Shown here in pieces: positions 44,044 through 55,671 of a stretch of DNA of 64,000 nucleotides (the first letter of the stretch is position 1; each line of letters begins with the position of its first letter). Source of the stretch: Salvia splendens (lineage: Eukaryota; Streptophyta; Magnoliopsida; Lamiales; Lamiaceae). The translations under genes and the position numbers were made by a program. The notes beneath the pieces are model-generated. The model was not told the origin of the DNA. It made no database searches and saw only the letters and a list, made by a program, of their open reading frames with translations. The DNA is taken from assembly GCF_004379255.2 (NCBI RefSeq), contig NC_056040.1, forward strand, positions 21,526,120-21,590,119, in the 5' to 3' direction.

Positions 44044-44822
44044 GAGTGTCCACAATGGTGGCCCTCAAGGGCCACCAAAGTTGGCCCGGCCATCAAATAT
44101 GGCTCTCCTGGGCTCCCCACAATGGTAAATAACAAGGGCAACGAAATGTGGCCCGCTCCAAAATAAAAATTAATTTGTTTGCTTTTTTTAATTACATTTT
44201 ATAATTTAACTACAATAAATTTTATTAGACTATAATATATGATATTTATAATTTTAATTAAAATAAAATAATTTGGATTGTAAATAAAAAAAAAATTCAC
44301 AACCTAACCAAAAAAAAAGTTTAACCAGAACTTCGTTGTATTATATTAAAATGAGAAAATTATACAACGAAATTTTTTTAGTTTAAAAACAACAACCCAA
44401 AAACCCGAAATTTCACAACCCGCCGCCGCCTCCGCCTCGTCAGATTCATGTTGCACCGCTGCAACCAGGTTTTGGAACTCCAGATCTACCGCTTCTTGGT
44501 ACCGTTCATCGTCGGAATCCATATTTCAGAAGTTGAATTAAAATAGATTGGAAAGATTGGAAAGGGTGGTGTTTGAATTGGGGTAGAAAAAATGGAGGGA
44601 AAAGGTGTGTATTTATAAAAAAAAGAAGCAAAATAAAAAAAAATTCGGTGGGTGGGCAACGAAATGCGGCCCGCTGCAGTGGTGGGCCACGGAATACACG
44701 GCTCAGCAGCGTGAAAGCCGCGGCCGCAGCTCCCTCTCGGCTCCCAGCCACCATTCATGGCTCTCTGTAGTTGGGGCCGCGCACCCGAGCCACGGGCCGC
44801 GGCTCTCCCACTGTGGACACTC
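44044..44822 (-). mobile_element. PIF/Harbinger deletion derivative in the bHLH upstream region
   Basis: The inverted ends GAGTGTCCACAATGG and GAGTGTCCACAGTGG (right end in reverse complement) are flanked by TTA at 44041-44043 and 44823-44825. The minus strand from about 44522 to 44400 opens MDSDDERYQEAVDLEFQ, which resembles the N-terminus of Harbinger-type proteins. The rest of the transposase is missing. It ends 186 bp before the bHLH start codon. The + frames through its right half are GC-rich read-through. Confidence 0.82.
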
Positions 44823-45008
44823 TTAGTTGGTTTATTGCAAATACTGCAGGCTTACTATACCCTAATTCATCACATGCTTTACTGTTGCTTTGGTAGGCAG
44901 TTCCAACTTATTTATTGCATACTTCACTACTGTCTTTTTCTCAAATGAGACAATCCTTTTTTTTCAATTTTTTAGATTTCATTTCAAGCCATTTTTTTGA
45001 GACTGATT

Positions 45009-45948
45009 ATGTTTCCTAGTTCAAGTAATGCTGCATTTGAGGATAGTCGTATATTTTTAGAGCTGGAAGATCTGCTTGCGGATTGTCCAATTTCAGATGG
45101 AAATAATACTGAAAAAAAGGGTGTGAAAAAGAGGTCCAGAAAAATTGAAGCAAGCAACAATGGCAGTAGTGAGTCCAAGAAGACTGCTCATCGACTTACT
45201 GAGAAGCAGAGAAGGCAAGAAATGGCAGCCCTTTATGCTTCTCTCAGATCCCTTCTCCCTCCTGAATACATCAAGGTGTGTCCATTAAAACCCTAGCCAC
45301 CTACTTAATTTATTTAACCTATATATTTATTTACACTGTATTTTCGGTATCACTGGACTACTCTAGGGGAAGCGCGCTATATCGGATCATATGCACCAGG
45401 CCGTGAATTACATCAACGATATGAAAAATAAAATCAAACAAGTGAAACTAAGGAGGAATTCATTTGGTGTTGAAGCTGAGAATCAAACCTCAAATGCTTC
45501 TGATTCTTCGCCTTACTGTGTGAAGATAAATCCATTAACAGAAGGGTTTGAGATCTTGATTAGTAGCAGCCTAAATAAGGGATGTTTCCCTCTTTCAATG
45601 GTGCTTGCCGATTTGCTTAATAGACAGCTACATGTAATTAGCTACGTTTCTACTAGAGGCGATGGCTGTTACCTCCACAAAATTCACCTTGAGGTACCGT
45701 TATTAGTTACTACTCACTACTAATAATCTTTGTTTTCTTACAAATTGATCTCACTTTGATCAAAGACCAGATTTAGCAGTATGTAGGGTTTCGGCTATTA
45801 TAATTTGATTTTTGGTTTATTTTCTGGAGACTTCAATTTTGTTTTCTTTCTTATCTTAGTTTTACCATATTTTCAGCTTAATGATTCCGCAAGCATTGAT
45901 CTATCTGGGCTACAACATGGACTGCTGAATATGCTTAAACTTGTTTGA
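45009..45948 (+). CDS. bHLH transcription factor, bHLH36/118/125-like, three exons
   Basis: This nuclear DNA-binding factor is expected to bind E-box sites as a dimer. Exon 1 is 45009-45275, exon 2 is 45367-45693 and exon 3 is 45877-45948. Both introns have GT and AG ends and phase 0. The product is 221 residues. The basic region HRLTEKQRR carries His, Glu and Arg at the canonical 5-9-13 positions, then LYASLRSLLPPEYIKGKRAI (helix 1 and loop, across intron 1) and SDHMHQAVNYINDMKNKIK (helix 2). The C-terminus is an ACT-like extension found in this subgroup. I start at the ATG at 45009; an upstream in-frame TTG at 44997 is unlikely. The last exon, LNDSASIDLSGLQHGL to a TGA, is placed by the splice acceptor TTTTCAG at 45871-45876. 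A Harbinger MITE lies just upstream and a gypsy remnant starts about 36 bp past the stop. Confidence 0.9.
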
Positions 45949-45983
45949 CAATGGCAGCTGCAGCTACACATGTGTGTGTATGT

Positions 45984-47922
45984 CAATGTCTCTTATTTAT
46001 AAGACTACATAATTGAAATAAAAGCGTGAAAATAAAATAGAAGAATAATTGATATTTCTTAATTGAATAAGAAGAATAAAATGTCTCCTATTTATAAGAC
46101 TACTCTGACTTAGAGAACAAGAAAATAAAGATGGGAAATATATGCTAAATCAATACTAAACTAAATAGTAGAGATATGGAGATATTCGTAGAGATATTCT
46201 CGTATCAACTCTCCCATGGTTGAAATTCACTTTGTCCTCAAGGTGAGACCCAATAAGCAACGAGGAGCATCGATAATATATGTCGTGCGAGGTTTCCCCC
46301 TGGATCAAATGGGCAAGATCGTTGTTTTGTACCCCAATAATCTACTATCGTATGGCAAAGTATCTGAATTACTGTTCTCATTCCAATAAATGCTTCAAAC
46401 TTCTTCCAATCACAATCAAAACTGCGAGATATTCCCTCCTGGAGTCCAATTATATTCTCCATCCGTCTCCATAGAAGACCACCATTTCAGTGGAAATGTT
46501 GCCTCAAAATGAGAACCAACCGCAAGAAGCACAAGAGAGTTTCAACTTCTCCCATTTCCATGACCTCAAGAAATGTGTAGGTAGGTTCCTCAATGATATC
46601 AACAACAAGAAATACAACGCCCTGTTCTCCTCTTCCCCCAAAATCAATGACTCATCAACTTGGTCTCGATCAACTCCTCTTTCTCATCAACTCGGTCTCG
46701 ATCCTTTTTTTCACCATTAACTTCAATCCTATCATTCCCCTCGCCAAGATGCTCAAACTCCACTGAATCAACCAATTCAATTGGAACCGAAGTGTGATCA
46801 CTGTAATCCTGATTTAGGCTGCACGGCGGTGGGATCCCGGCTGGAGAGGGCGAGACAACCATTAGCATCTCATATCCGTCATAGGACTTGCGGTTGAAGA
46901 GCATGACTTCGCTGCAGCTCTTATCTTGGACTTCCACTACTACAACGGCCTCATAGGGTACGACGACGGCCTCCAATGGGCCTCCTCTGTACAACGGTAC
47001 AATAGCAGCTGGCAGTTGCGCTGCTGAGTGGTGGTGACTCGTCAGTGGACACCAGCCGATAGCGGGCTGCCCGGTGTCGGGCGGTTATCCAACAGGATGA
47101 ATCGGGTCCTGCTTTTGCGGTCGTACTCCAGGGAGCCCATAAGTCGGCACTCCATATAGAGGTGGCTGAGGTATGCGCTGCTTGTAGAGTTCATACCCCG
47201 TATATACCGTCGGTCCATTGGTGTAGGACGGATACTGCGAAGGCGTGTGCAGCTGTTGGGTTGCCGGATACCAGCAAGAATTAGGCTGCGGGAACTGCCG
47301 TCGGGGCTGCATTTGTGTCGCCCTACATGAGAGCTGCTGTTGCTGGTAGGTTTGGGGAGGTTGCCGCGGTTGGTGGCTGATTGGAGGCGGCGGGTAGGTG
47401 CTTGGAGGCGTCGTCTGCTGGTGTAAGGAAGGTTGGGGTTGATTGTTGAAGTAGGGTACTGCCATTGTTTTCCACGACGGCGCTGGATTTGGTGGCTCAG
47501 ACTCACGTGAATCTGTGTAGGTGCACAAGCTTTGTTATTCGTCAATCGCGTCCAACTTCTTGTTTAATCTGTTGCAGAAAGCCATTATCCGGTCACATAG
47601 GGAAATGATTTCGTCGCTGGTATGAGCCATGAGTTGCGAAGATTAAAGCACCAATTGTTGAGAGATGATTTCTCTTAACAAGTTTCCGGCGTCGCGATTG
47701 CGATCGTGTCGGAGGGATAAAAGGTAGTCGCGAGAGCTTTGCCCTTCGATCAAACCAAGAATATAATTGAAATAAAAGCTTGAAAATAAAATAGAAGGAT
47801 AATTGATATTTCTTGATTGAATGAGAAGAATACAATGTCTCATATTTATAAGACTACTCTGACTTACAGACAAGAAAATAAAGATACATTTTCTGTACAC
47901 ATAGCTTAAAACATATTCTCGA
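45984..47922 (-). mobile_element. Deleted Ty3/gypsy element (minus strand)
   Basis: Two direct repeats of about 120 bp (46008-46135 and 47763-47885) are its LTR parts. On the minus strand, the 5' LTR ends at 47658 (plus-strand TGTTGAGAGATG), followed by a primer-binding-like ATTGGTGCTTTAATC. The 3' end has GSHLEDKVNFNHGRVDT, a gypsy polyprotein C-terminus, then a purine tract and TGATACGAG as the LTR start at about 46208. Reverse transcriptase, RNase H and the integrase core are missing, so it is an internally deleted derivative. The left LTR is truncated, and an ATGTCTCTTATTTATAAGACTAC-like phrase is duplicated at 45982 and 46081. No target-site duplication is seen. Confidence 0.7.
46600..47640 (-). 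pseudogene. Residual gag-like and tail coding of the deleted gypsy element
   Basis: Minus-strand reading gives a Pro/Gln-rich stretch (about 47470-47090, with QPRQPPQTYQQQQLS and YPPPPISHQPR), resembling disordered gypsy gag N-termini. Then comes a stretch with MLFNRKSYDGYEMLMVVSPS (46994-46644) ending in acidic and basic residues. Frames change between them. No domain with catalytic residues survives. Confidence 0.5.
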
Positions 47923-48763
47923 TAATTAGTTTATTTTGTATTGTATTTAAACAATGTTACTTTATTTTTTGAAGTTCATTTCATATCCTTGGTATTTTCA
48001 TTAACTGTGGTACAATGCTAGTATATAGTATAGTAGTAATATACTTTGTATGATAGTATATTAAAGATCTTGGTGAGATTTCCATTAAGTCTCTAGATAC
48101 ATAAATCACATAATTTTCCTTTCCTATTTAGTTGGACTGCTGGAAAGATGATGTTCGTTTATTAATTTGTAAAAGATATATAAGAATATCGGCCGGATAT
48201 CTGAATTGTTTAATTTCTCATTGATAATGTATACTATGTGTGTTTGCTCATTAAAATCTTTATGCTTTCAACAAAGCTTCGAAGTGTTATTTGGCATACA
48301 AACATGTCTAGCCAATTGAGTATATGCTTTCATTCAGTTCTTGAAATTTGGTTTTAGAACTTTCTTAACTGGGACTAAGATTTGCTGTATGTTGTTTCAT
48401 CGTCACCATCATCAACTTCAAGTAGACATGGTTACCGTTTCGAGTGAGTTTTACCCGGTGGTTTGGTAACTGAGTTGAGGTTTGTGCTTGTGTCTTTCCT
48501 TATTTTTCACATATGATCGTTCAGTATAAGATAGTGTTTCAAAAAGATACATGATTGTGTACAAATCTGAGGCTTCGAATGAGTTCTTACCGTATTTCAC
48601 TAGATCTGCGTGTTCTATCTTAACTGGTAACCGAATCGTTAAAGGTCGATTATCAGTTAACTGATAACTGAAATTTAATAGTATTTTGGTTTTTCAGTTT
48701 GGTAGATGATCAGTTATTAGTTATCTATCAATTATATCGAATAACAAAATTAAATTAAAATAG
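47923..48763. other. AT-rich intergenic DNA
   Basis: No gene, RNA gene or element boundary was found. Text around 48620-48740 has GGTAACCG/CGGTTATC-like motifs that may be a decayed TIR element, but its limits cannot be fixed. Confidence 0.45.
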
Positions 48764-49032
48764 TACTCCCTCCATCCATAAAAATATGTGTATTTAAAAT
48801 GATACGCGAATATATGCACAGTTAGTCAAGTAAGAGAGAGAAGGAAAATGATAGTTAAAGTAGTGTTAGTGGAGATAGTGAGACCCACATTATTATTAAT
48901 GTTTAATGAGTTGTAATGATGTGACATAGTAGTTGAGTATAAGTTGTAAATAAATTAATCATTGCAAAACGAGTTGGGGACAACATTCCAGATAAATGGA
49001 AACGCCTATATTTTTATGGGAAGGATGGAGTA
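48764..49032. mobile_element. Stowaway MITE
   Basis: The left end TACTCCCTCCATCCATAAAA and the right end (TTTTTATGGGAAGGATGGAGTA) are inverted. At 269 bp with no coding capacity, it inserted at TA. Confidence 0.85.
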
Positions 49033-49292
49033 TTAAAGTTTAAATTTTAACTGATTCTAGATCGGTTTCGGTTAGCTCTAAGATGTTCAAGAGTGAACAA
49101 ATACTCCCTCCGGTGTGCCATTTAAAGAGCCCTTTTGATTCGACACCAATTTTAAGAAATTGTTTAACTTTGTGAATAAAAGTAAAAGAAGAAAGTGAGT
49201 ACATTTAAAGTAATAGTTTTATATTAGATTGCGAGTGAAAAAAATTGATGGAATATGAGGTCCGTTTACTAAAGGTGGAATAAAGTAAATAC

Positions 49293-49515
49293 TGTTAGAA
49301 TATGGAAATCAAATCATATGGGAATCAAATCATGTAACTAAGGAAATGATCATGTAATTAATGTATAATTGATAGCACCAAAATTAGGGGATTCTTACCA
49401 TATGTAATTAGGGTAATCCTCTATATTAAGAGGATTACACCATTGATGAAATATAACATAGAAAAGATCTCCACCAATGTCTCCTACTTCTTCCTCTCGG
49501 TTACCCAATTGAACA
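49293..49515 (+). repeat. 5' LTR of copia A
   Basis: This 223-bp LTR is nearly identical to 54397-54619. The repeated near-start phrase GGAAATCAAATCAT/GGGAATCAAATCAT is present in both. Confidence 0.93.
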
Positions 49516-49634
49516 TGGTACCAGAGCAGGTTAAGTAATAGGGACTCATATTTTAACATCATCATCGCCCAAAAATACCAATCTCAAACCCAGGCCAAGA
49601 GGCAGAAATCCTGCAATTATCAGAACAAGAAACG

Positions 49635-52600
49635 ATGTCAGAATCAGAAAACGAAGAAAAGAAGCCGTTGGTGAATGTCCCCGACGGCATCACAACGAAA
49701 TTTGCAGAGTTTCTCCGAAGCCTCCAAACCAAGCCAATCACCCCACGACCGACGACGGCGAGCGCAGACAACCTCGTTGAAATAGTCATCTCAACCAAGT
49801 TATCGGGAGACAACTATCCACTGTGGGCAAACCTGATCAAACGGGCGATTGGGGGAAAAGGCTTAACTTCCCACATTGAGAAGGGTTCGGAACCTCCCGC
49901 AGAAACTAATCCCAGCCACGAAACATGGCAAAAATTGGATCACTGTGTGTTCGGATGGATCATCAACAACATGGAACCCGAACTCGTGAATGAGGTATCA
50001 TAATACCCAACTGCTCGAGAACTTTGGGAGGGACTAGCCGTGACATACGGCAGCGGAGGGGACTCACTCCAAGTATACGACCTGCACTGAAAAGTAAGCA
50101 ACATCAAACAAGGGGAATTAACTATCGAACAACTGCGAAACCGACTCCAAAGCATTTGGATGTCGATTGATAGAAAGAAGCCAAATTCGATGAAGGATCC
50201 GGAAGACATCACGATCTACAACCGAGAAAGACAAGAAACCAGACTCTTCCAATTTCTAATGGCACTCAATGACGGACACGAAGGAACCCGGAGAGAAATT
50301 CTCAAATGGGAACCCCTGCCTTCAGTCCTGGACGCCTACGCGACCGTCTGACGAGAAGCGACGAACGACGGAGTCCTCAAACCCCAGGTCACCGATGGAA
50401 GAGACATCCAAACCAGCGGCGGAATTGGGATCGGACTTGCGTCGCGTGGAGGAGGGCGGTCGGGGTAGACCCTGAACCGAGGCGAGGATCGTCGAAACGA
50501 TTTGGATCAAAACCAACTTGTGTGCGGTCATTGGGGGGGGAGAAAACACACCATAGATCAGTGTTTTCTCCTCGTCGGCTATCCCGATTGGTGGGACGAA
50601 ATGAAAAAATGGAGGGGGTCGAGAAATTGGTCAAACATGGGAAATAGAAACACTCTGACAGCGGGGGACAGGGCTACCAACACCGCGAACGCAGCAGGCA
50701 GCACCGGAGCCACCACCACCGGAAGGAGCGAAACCGCCGGATCAGAAAGTGCAGCGGCGGCGCAAATCGGAGACGAAATCGCTACCGCTAGGGTTTTGGC
50801 AGGTAATGAGGGGTTTGATCCTAAATTAAACCCATCATCTTCTCATTTAATGCAATTGAGTCCCCCTAAATCTGAAAAATATCAGAAAATACCCCACTCT
50901 CTATTTATGCGGTCCCCAGATAATCCTAAATCAGAAATCGACCCCATATATTCTCACATTGTTGGAAAAAGGCCCCCAGACTCTAGAAAATTAGAATTTG
51001 AGCCTGAAATTAATTGCAAAAATAGATTCCAAGTCCTTGAGAATATGTCTACAGCCTGTAGTATGTCCGAATCCTCATATAAGGATAAGGACTGGATTTT
51101 TTATTGTGGGGCGACCGATACTATGTCTTTTGATGAGTCTGATTTCACTGGGATGTCCAAACCTCACAAAAAATACGTTCAAACTGCCAATGGGGAATTA
51201 CTTACTGTCCAGGGAACGGGAACCATTCATATTTCACCCGCTCTAAAAATTTCGAACTGCCTATATGTGCCGACCTTGTCCCATAAATTATTGGCAGTCA
51301 GTCATGTCACGAAAGAACTGAATTGCACCTTACTAATTCAACCATCTTTTTGCATGTTACAAGATATTCAGACGGGGACGATTGTTGGGCGTGGCACTGA
51401 GCGACGTGGTCTCTACTATGTGAATGAGGTAGCTCAACAGAGTATTGCGATGCTGACTCACGGATCCACAGACAGACAGGCTTGGCTATGACATCGACGA
51501 TTAGGACACCCGTCACTAGGGTATCTTAAAGTTTTGTTCCCCCGTTTTGATAAAATTACTCGTATGGATTGTGATACATGTTTTTTGGCTAAGAGTCATC
51601 GACATTCTTTTAAGTCCAATAATACCAGTGTGGACCAAGTTTTTTCCCTTATTCATTCTGATGTGTGGGGACCAGCTCCTGTTACGGGTGGTCAAGGATT
51701 TCGATATTTTATACTTTTTATTGATGACTGTTCTCGCATGACATGGATCTATTTCTTGAAATCTAAGTCAGAAGTCTTTGATAAATTTATATTATTCTAC
51801 ACTTTCGTTCAAACCCAATATAAGAAAAATATCCAGATCCTTAGATCTGATAATGGGGGGGGGGGACATGTCAATGCCCAAATGCAACAATTTTTTGCCA
51901 AACAAGGCCTTGTACACCAAACCACTTGCCCTCACACACCAGAACAAAACGGGGTAGCAGAACGAAAGAATAGGAAACTCCTTGAAATGACCAGAGCCCG
52001 CCTTATAGAATCTAAAGTCCCAAAATCCTTTTGGCCCGAAGCCTTGGCCACCTCTGTCTACACCCTAAACCGTTCACCCACTCAAGGACTCAACAATAAA
52101 TCCACTCAAGGACTCAACAATAAATCTCATATCCAAGTCCTCTCTAACCATACACAAATACCACTCCCACTCACCCTTGAACCAAAAATCTTCGGATGCT
52201 CTACCTTTATTCACATACCCAAACACGAGAGATCCAAGTTCTCCCCTTGCGCTGTAAAAGGTGTCTTCCAAGGATATGCCCAACAACAAAAAGGTTACCG
52301 GTGCTACGACCCCAAAACCAAACGCATGTTTATCATAATAAACTGTGACTTTGTAGAGAATGAGTATTTCTATCACCAACTTAGCGGTCAGGGGGAGGAA
52401 AATCAATCAACAGAAACCATGAGTGACCCACTAAGTTTGTTTCCAAGCGTCCCTACCAGCCCTACGCCAAGTCTCGGTCTCGATGTGGGTCCAACAGAGA
52501 AGGTTAGCTTTAACACAGAGCAAGCCTCAAACACAGAGTCAGAGGCCACTGAACCTGGTGACGAGCTCGCAATCCCTCGTCTGATAATCCTGAGGTAAGC

Positions 52601-54384
52601 ACCTCTAATCCAAGTGAATCAACTGTTATTGGCACTGACCTTGAGCGTAGAGAGGAGACCATCGAAGCTGAACCAGACATATCAGTACAGCATGTTCTTC
52701 CACCACGGAGTAATAGAGGAGTGTCCCCAAAATGATACTCCCCGGATTGGAAGGGAAGAAAAGCTCGCTACCCCATTGTCTACTCTATGACTGCCCAGAT
52801 GACTGAAATGGCACGAGCATTTGAAGCTGCCATATATGAGGATGAAATACCACACTCAGTAGAGGAAGCAATGAAGCACAAACACTGGAGAGAAGCCATG
52901 AATAAAGAAATGGATGCTCTTCTCAAGAACAGTACATGGGAGAAATGCGTACTACCAGAAGGGAAATGACCAGTCGGATGCAGATGGATATTCATCATAA
53001 AAAGACGAGCAGATGGTTCCATTGAGAGATACAAGGCAAGGCTGGTCGCAAAAGACTACACTCAGACGTATGAGATTGACTACGACGAGACTTTATCACC
53101 GGTGGCTAAAATGAGCACAGTAAGAATTCTACTGGCCGTTGCAGCAAATCAAAACTGGCCTCTACATCAGCTTGACGTTACTAATGCTTTCTTGCATGGA
53201 GAACTGAAAAGGGGGGAAGAAGTATACATGGAGGTCCCACCTGGCTATTATGGTGAATTCGGCCCAAGAGAAGTATGTCTCCTAAAGAAGACGTTGTACG
53301 GCCCTAAACAGTCACCTAGAGTATGGTTTGGATGGTTCAGCCAGGCAATGCAGAAGTATGGATATCAGCAAAGCAACTCAGATCATACTCTTTTCCTCAA
53401 GAAAGAATGTGACAATATAACTTGTCTCATAATCTATGTGGATGATATGATAATCACAGGAAATGACACAGCAGAAATCAAGAAGCTACGGGAAAATCTC
53501 TCCCGAGAATTTGAGATGAAGGACCTAGGAGACTTGAAGTACTTTCTGGGAATTGAGGTTCTTCGATCAAAAGGAGGGATATTTCTGCGACAGAAGAAGT
53601 ACGTCCTCGACCTACTAACAGAGACAGGGCTACTAGAATGCAAGCCATCAGAGACACCAATGGTACAGAACCATGGTTTGAAGATAGAGGAAGGGCCGAA
53701 ATCAGCAGACAGAGAACGCTACCAGCGCTTGGTGGGAAAGTTGATCTATTTAGCTCATACCAGGCCAGATATTGCATACGCCGTTGGAGTGGTAAGTCAA
53801 TTCATGCACAAGCCGCAAGAACAACACATGAATGTTGTGATAAGGATAGTGAGATATCTTAAAGGGACAGTTGGCTACGGAGTCTTGCTAAAAAGAGAAG
53901 GACAATTGGAAGTCTCAGGCTACACCAATGCTGACCGGGCAAGCAATCCAATCGATCGAAAATCCACAGCCGGATACTCATGTTCATAGGGGACAACCTC
54001 GTCACTTGGAGGAGTAAAAAGCAGAAAGTAGTTGCACTCTCTAGTGCTGAAGCTGAGTTTCGTGGGGCAAAAAGTGGAATAACTGAAATTTTGTGGATAC
54101 GGAGACTCCTGACAGATATAGGCTTCCCACCTGCTCAGAAGAGTCAACTGTTCTGTGACAACAAGGCCGCGATCAGCATAGCCAAAAATCCAGTCCAACA
54201 CGACCGAACAAAGCATGTGGAGATTGATCGTCACTTCATCAAGGAAAAGATAGAGAAGGGTATTATTGAGTTGCCCTTTGTTCGCTCAGAAGATCAACTT
54301 GCAGATATCCTAACCAAAGCTGTCCACCCAAAGATGTTTGAAGAAGTAATAGGCAAGCTAAGTATCGAAGATGCCGTCACTTAG
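49635..54384 (+). pseudogene. gag-pol pseudogene of copia A
   Basis: The polyprotein starts MSESENEEKKPL at 49635. The capsid region runs to about 50480. The zinc knuckle near 50520 reads VCGHWGGRKHTIDQCF, lacking one expected Cys. The protease site reads FYCGATDTM (about 51100-51126), where the family has Asp-Ser-Gly-Ala, so the catalytic Asp is lost. The integrase has HRRLGHPS, CDTCFLAKSHRHSF, then IHSDVWGP, ILRSDNGGGG and NGVAERKNR, with all three acidic residues. The reverse transcriptase spans about 52787-53700 ([32 protein letters not shown]). RNase H ends VRSEDQLADILTKAVHPKMF. Stops fall at about 50001, 50088, 50349, 50466, 51489, 52596, 52967 and 53987, with frame shifts near 50470, 52600 and 53980. 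Confidence 0.92.
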
Positions 54385-54396
54385 CTTGAGGGGGAG

Positions 54397-54619
54397 TGTT
54401 AGAATATGGAAATCAAATCATATGGGAATCAAATCATGTAACTAAGGAAATGATCATGTAATTAATGTATAATTGATAGCACCAAAATTAGGGGATTCTT
54501 ACCATATGTAATTAGGGTAATCCTCTATATTAAAATGATTACACCATTGATGAAATATAACACAGAAAAGATCTCCACCAATGTCTCCTACTTCTTCCTC
54601 TCGGTTACCCAATTGAACA
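54397..54619 (+). repeat. 3' LTR of copia A
   Basis: It is the partner of 49293-49515. The differences are in TATTAAAATGATT (against TATTAAGAGGATT) and AACACAG (against AACATAG). Confidence 0.93.
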
Positions 54620-54931
54620 AATACTTCTATAAATTATGTACAATTCAAAATGGCAAAATGGTTCTTTAAATGATGGACGGAGGGAGTACATAAAAAAGGC
54701 TAAAATTGTATCGGCCTCCTCGTGGTACGTCGATTCGATAACTTGTTATTCAAATCAATTTATAAATAAAACACTGAAATAAAATAAACTAATCCATTAC
54801 CTTAGAAGAAATACCTTGAAGAAATCAAATCAAAACTTATCTCTAAGTATCTCCAACGGCTCATTCTTGATCTATATAATAAAATTGGGTTCTGTGGTGG
54901 AATAAAGTGACGGCTCATTCTTAGTAAATAA

Positions 54932-55187
54932 TACTCCCTCCGTCTAACAATAATTGTCACTCTTATTGTGGGCACGGATTTTAAAAAATGTAAAGAAAAG
55001 TTGGTTGGAAAAGTTAATGAAATATGGGACCCACGATTTTATATTGGTTTTATAATAAAACGTGAGTGAAGTGAGTTGGTGGAATGTGAGACCTAATTAC
55101 CATTTATGGTAAAAATGAAGTGTAACAACTATTGTGAGACGAATCGAAATGGAAAAGAGCCACAATTATTGTGGGACGGAGGGAGTA
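54932..55187. mobile_element. Stowaway MITE
   Basis: The left end TACTCCCTCCGTCTAACAAT and the right end (ATTGTGGGACGGAGGGAGTA) are inverted, with ATAATTGTCACTC mirrored by GAGCCACAATTAT. At 256 bp it has no coding capacity. Confidence 0.88.
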
Positions 55188-55671
55188 GATTATTTTTATC
55201 CATTTATATTGAATAATATAATACTAATATGGGCCAGCCCATTATTTAATAACTAAATCAAATATTAATGAGATTAGATTAGGTTAATTCATATCTTCTC
55301 TTCTCCGCCGCTTCCTTCTTCTCCCTGTAAGTTTTTTTTTCACTGTATTTTAATTTCTCTTCCTTCTCTTCTTCTATTTTGATAAATATGAATTGATTTG
55401 GACTTAAATGCAATAAATCAAACTATGAAAAGTGTTTTTGGTATATTTTTAGTGCAAACCTAAAGATAGGTATTTTTTCTTCAAAAACCTATAATGTGAT
55501 TGGTTTTGCATTTTAGGTTTTGTAGTATGTGGAGATGGTCTAACCCCTTAGTGTCCCTTAAACTAAAAACTCATTTGTTAATGTAAAATAACGTCTTAAT
55601 CCTTTCACACGTTATTTTCACAAATTTATTTCTTATACATAATAGTAACCTTTTTCACATTCCCAAATCTC
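55188..55671. other. Intergenic DNA up to the copia tandem
   Basis: No gene is seen. The five bases before the first LTR are ATCTC (55667-55671); the matching duplication would lie beyond the window end. Confidence 0.5.

Larger units (their letters stand above)
49293..54619 (+). mobile_element. Ty1/copia retrotransposon A, full-length but heavily mutated
   Basis: LTRs at 49293-49515 and 54397-54619 (223 bp each) begin TGTTAGAATATGG and end CAATTGAACA. A 5-bp duplication AATAC lies at 49288-49292 and 54620-54624. The primer-binding site TGGTACCAGAGCAGG (from 49516) is an initiator-Met tRNA type and the polypurine tract GAGGGGGAG is at 54388-54396. The order gag, protease, integrase, reverse transcriptase, RNase H is that of copia. 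By eye the LTRs differ at three bases. Confidence 0.95.
49102..54688. mobile_element. Stowaway MITE split by a Ty1/copia insertion
   Basis: The left part (49102-49292) starts TACTCCCTCCGGTGTGCCA and the right part (54620-54688) ends GACGGAGGGAGTA. CATTTAAAGAGCC near the left end mirrors GGTTCTTTAAATG near the right end. Removing the copia element and one target-site copy leaves a MITE of about 255 bp. Confidence 0.88.

Noticed and set aside
44573..44948. Open frames just upstream of the bHLH gene
   Set aside because: They read the GC-rich right half of the Harbinger derivative and have no domain; no splice site joins them to the bHLH exon.
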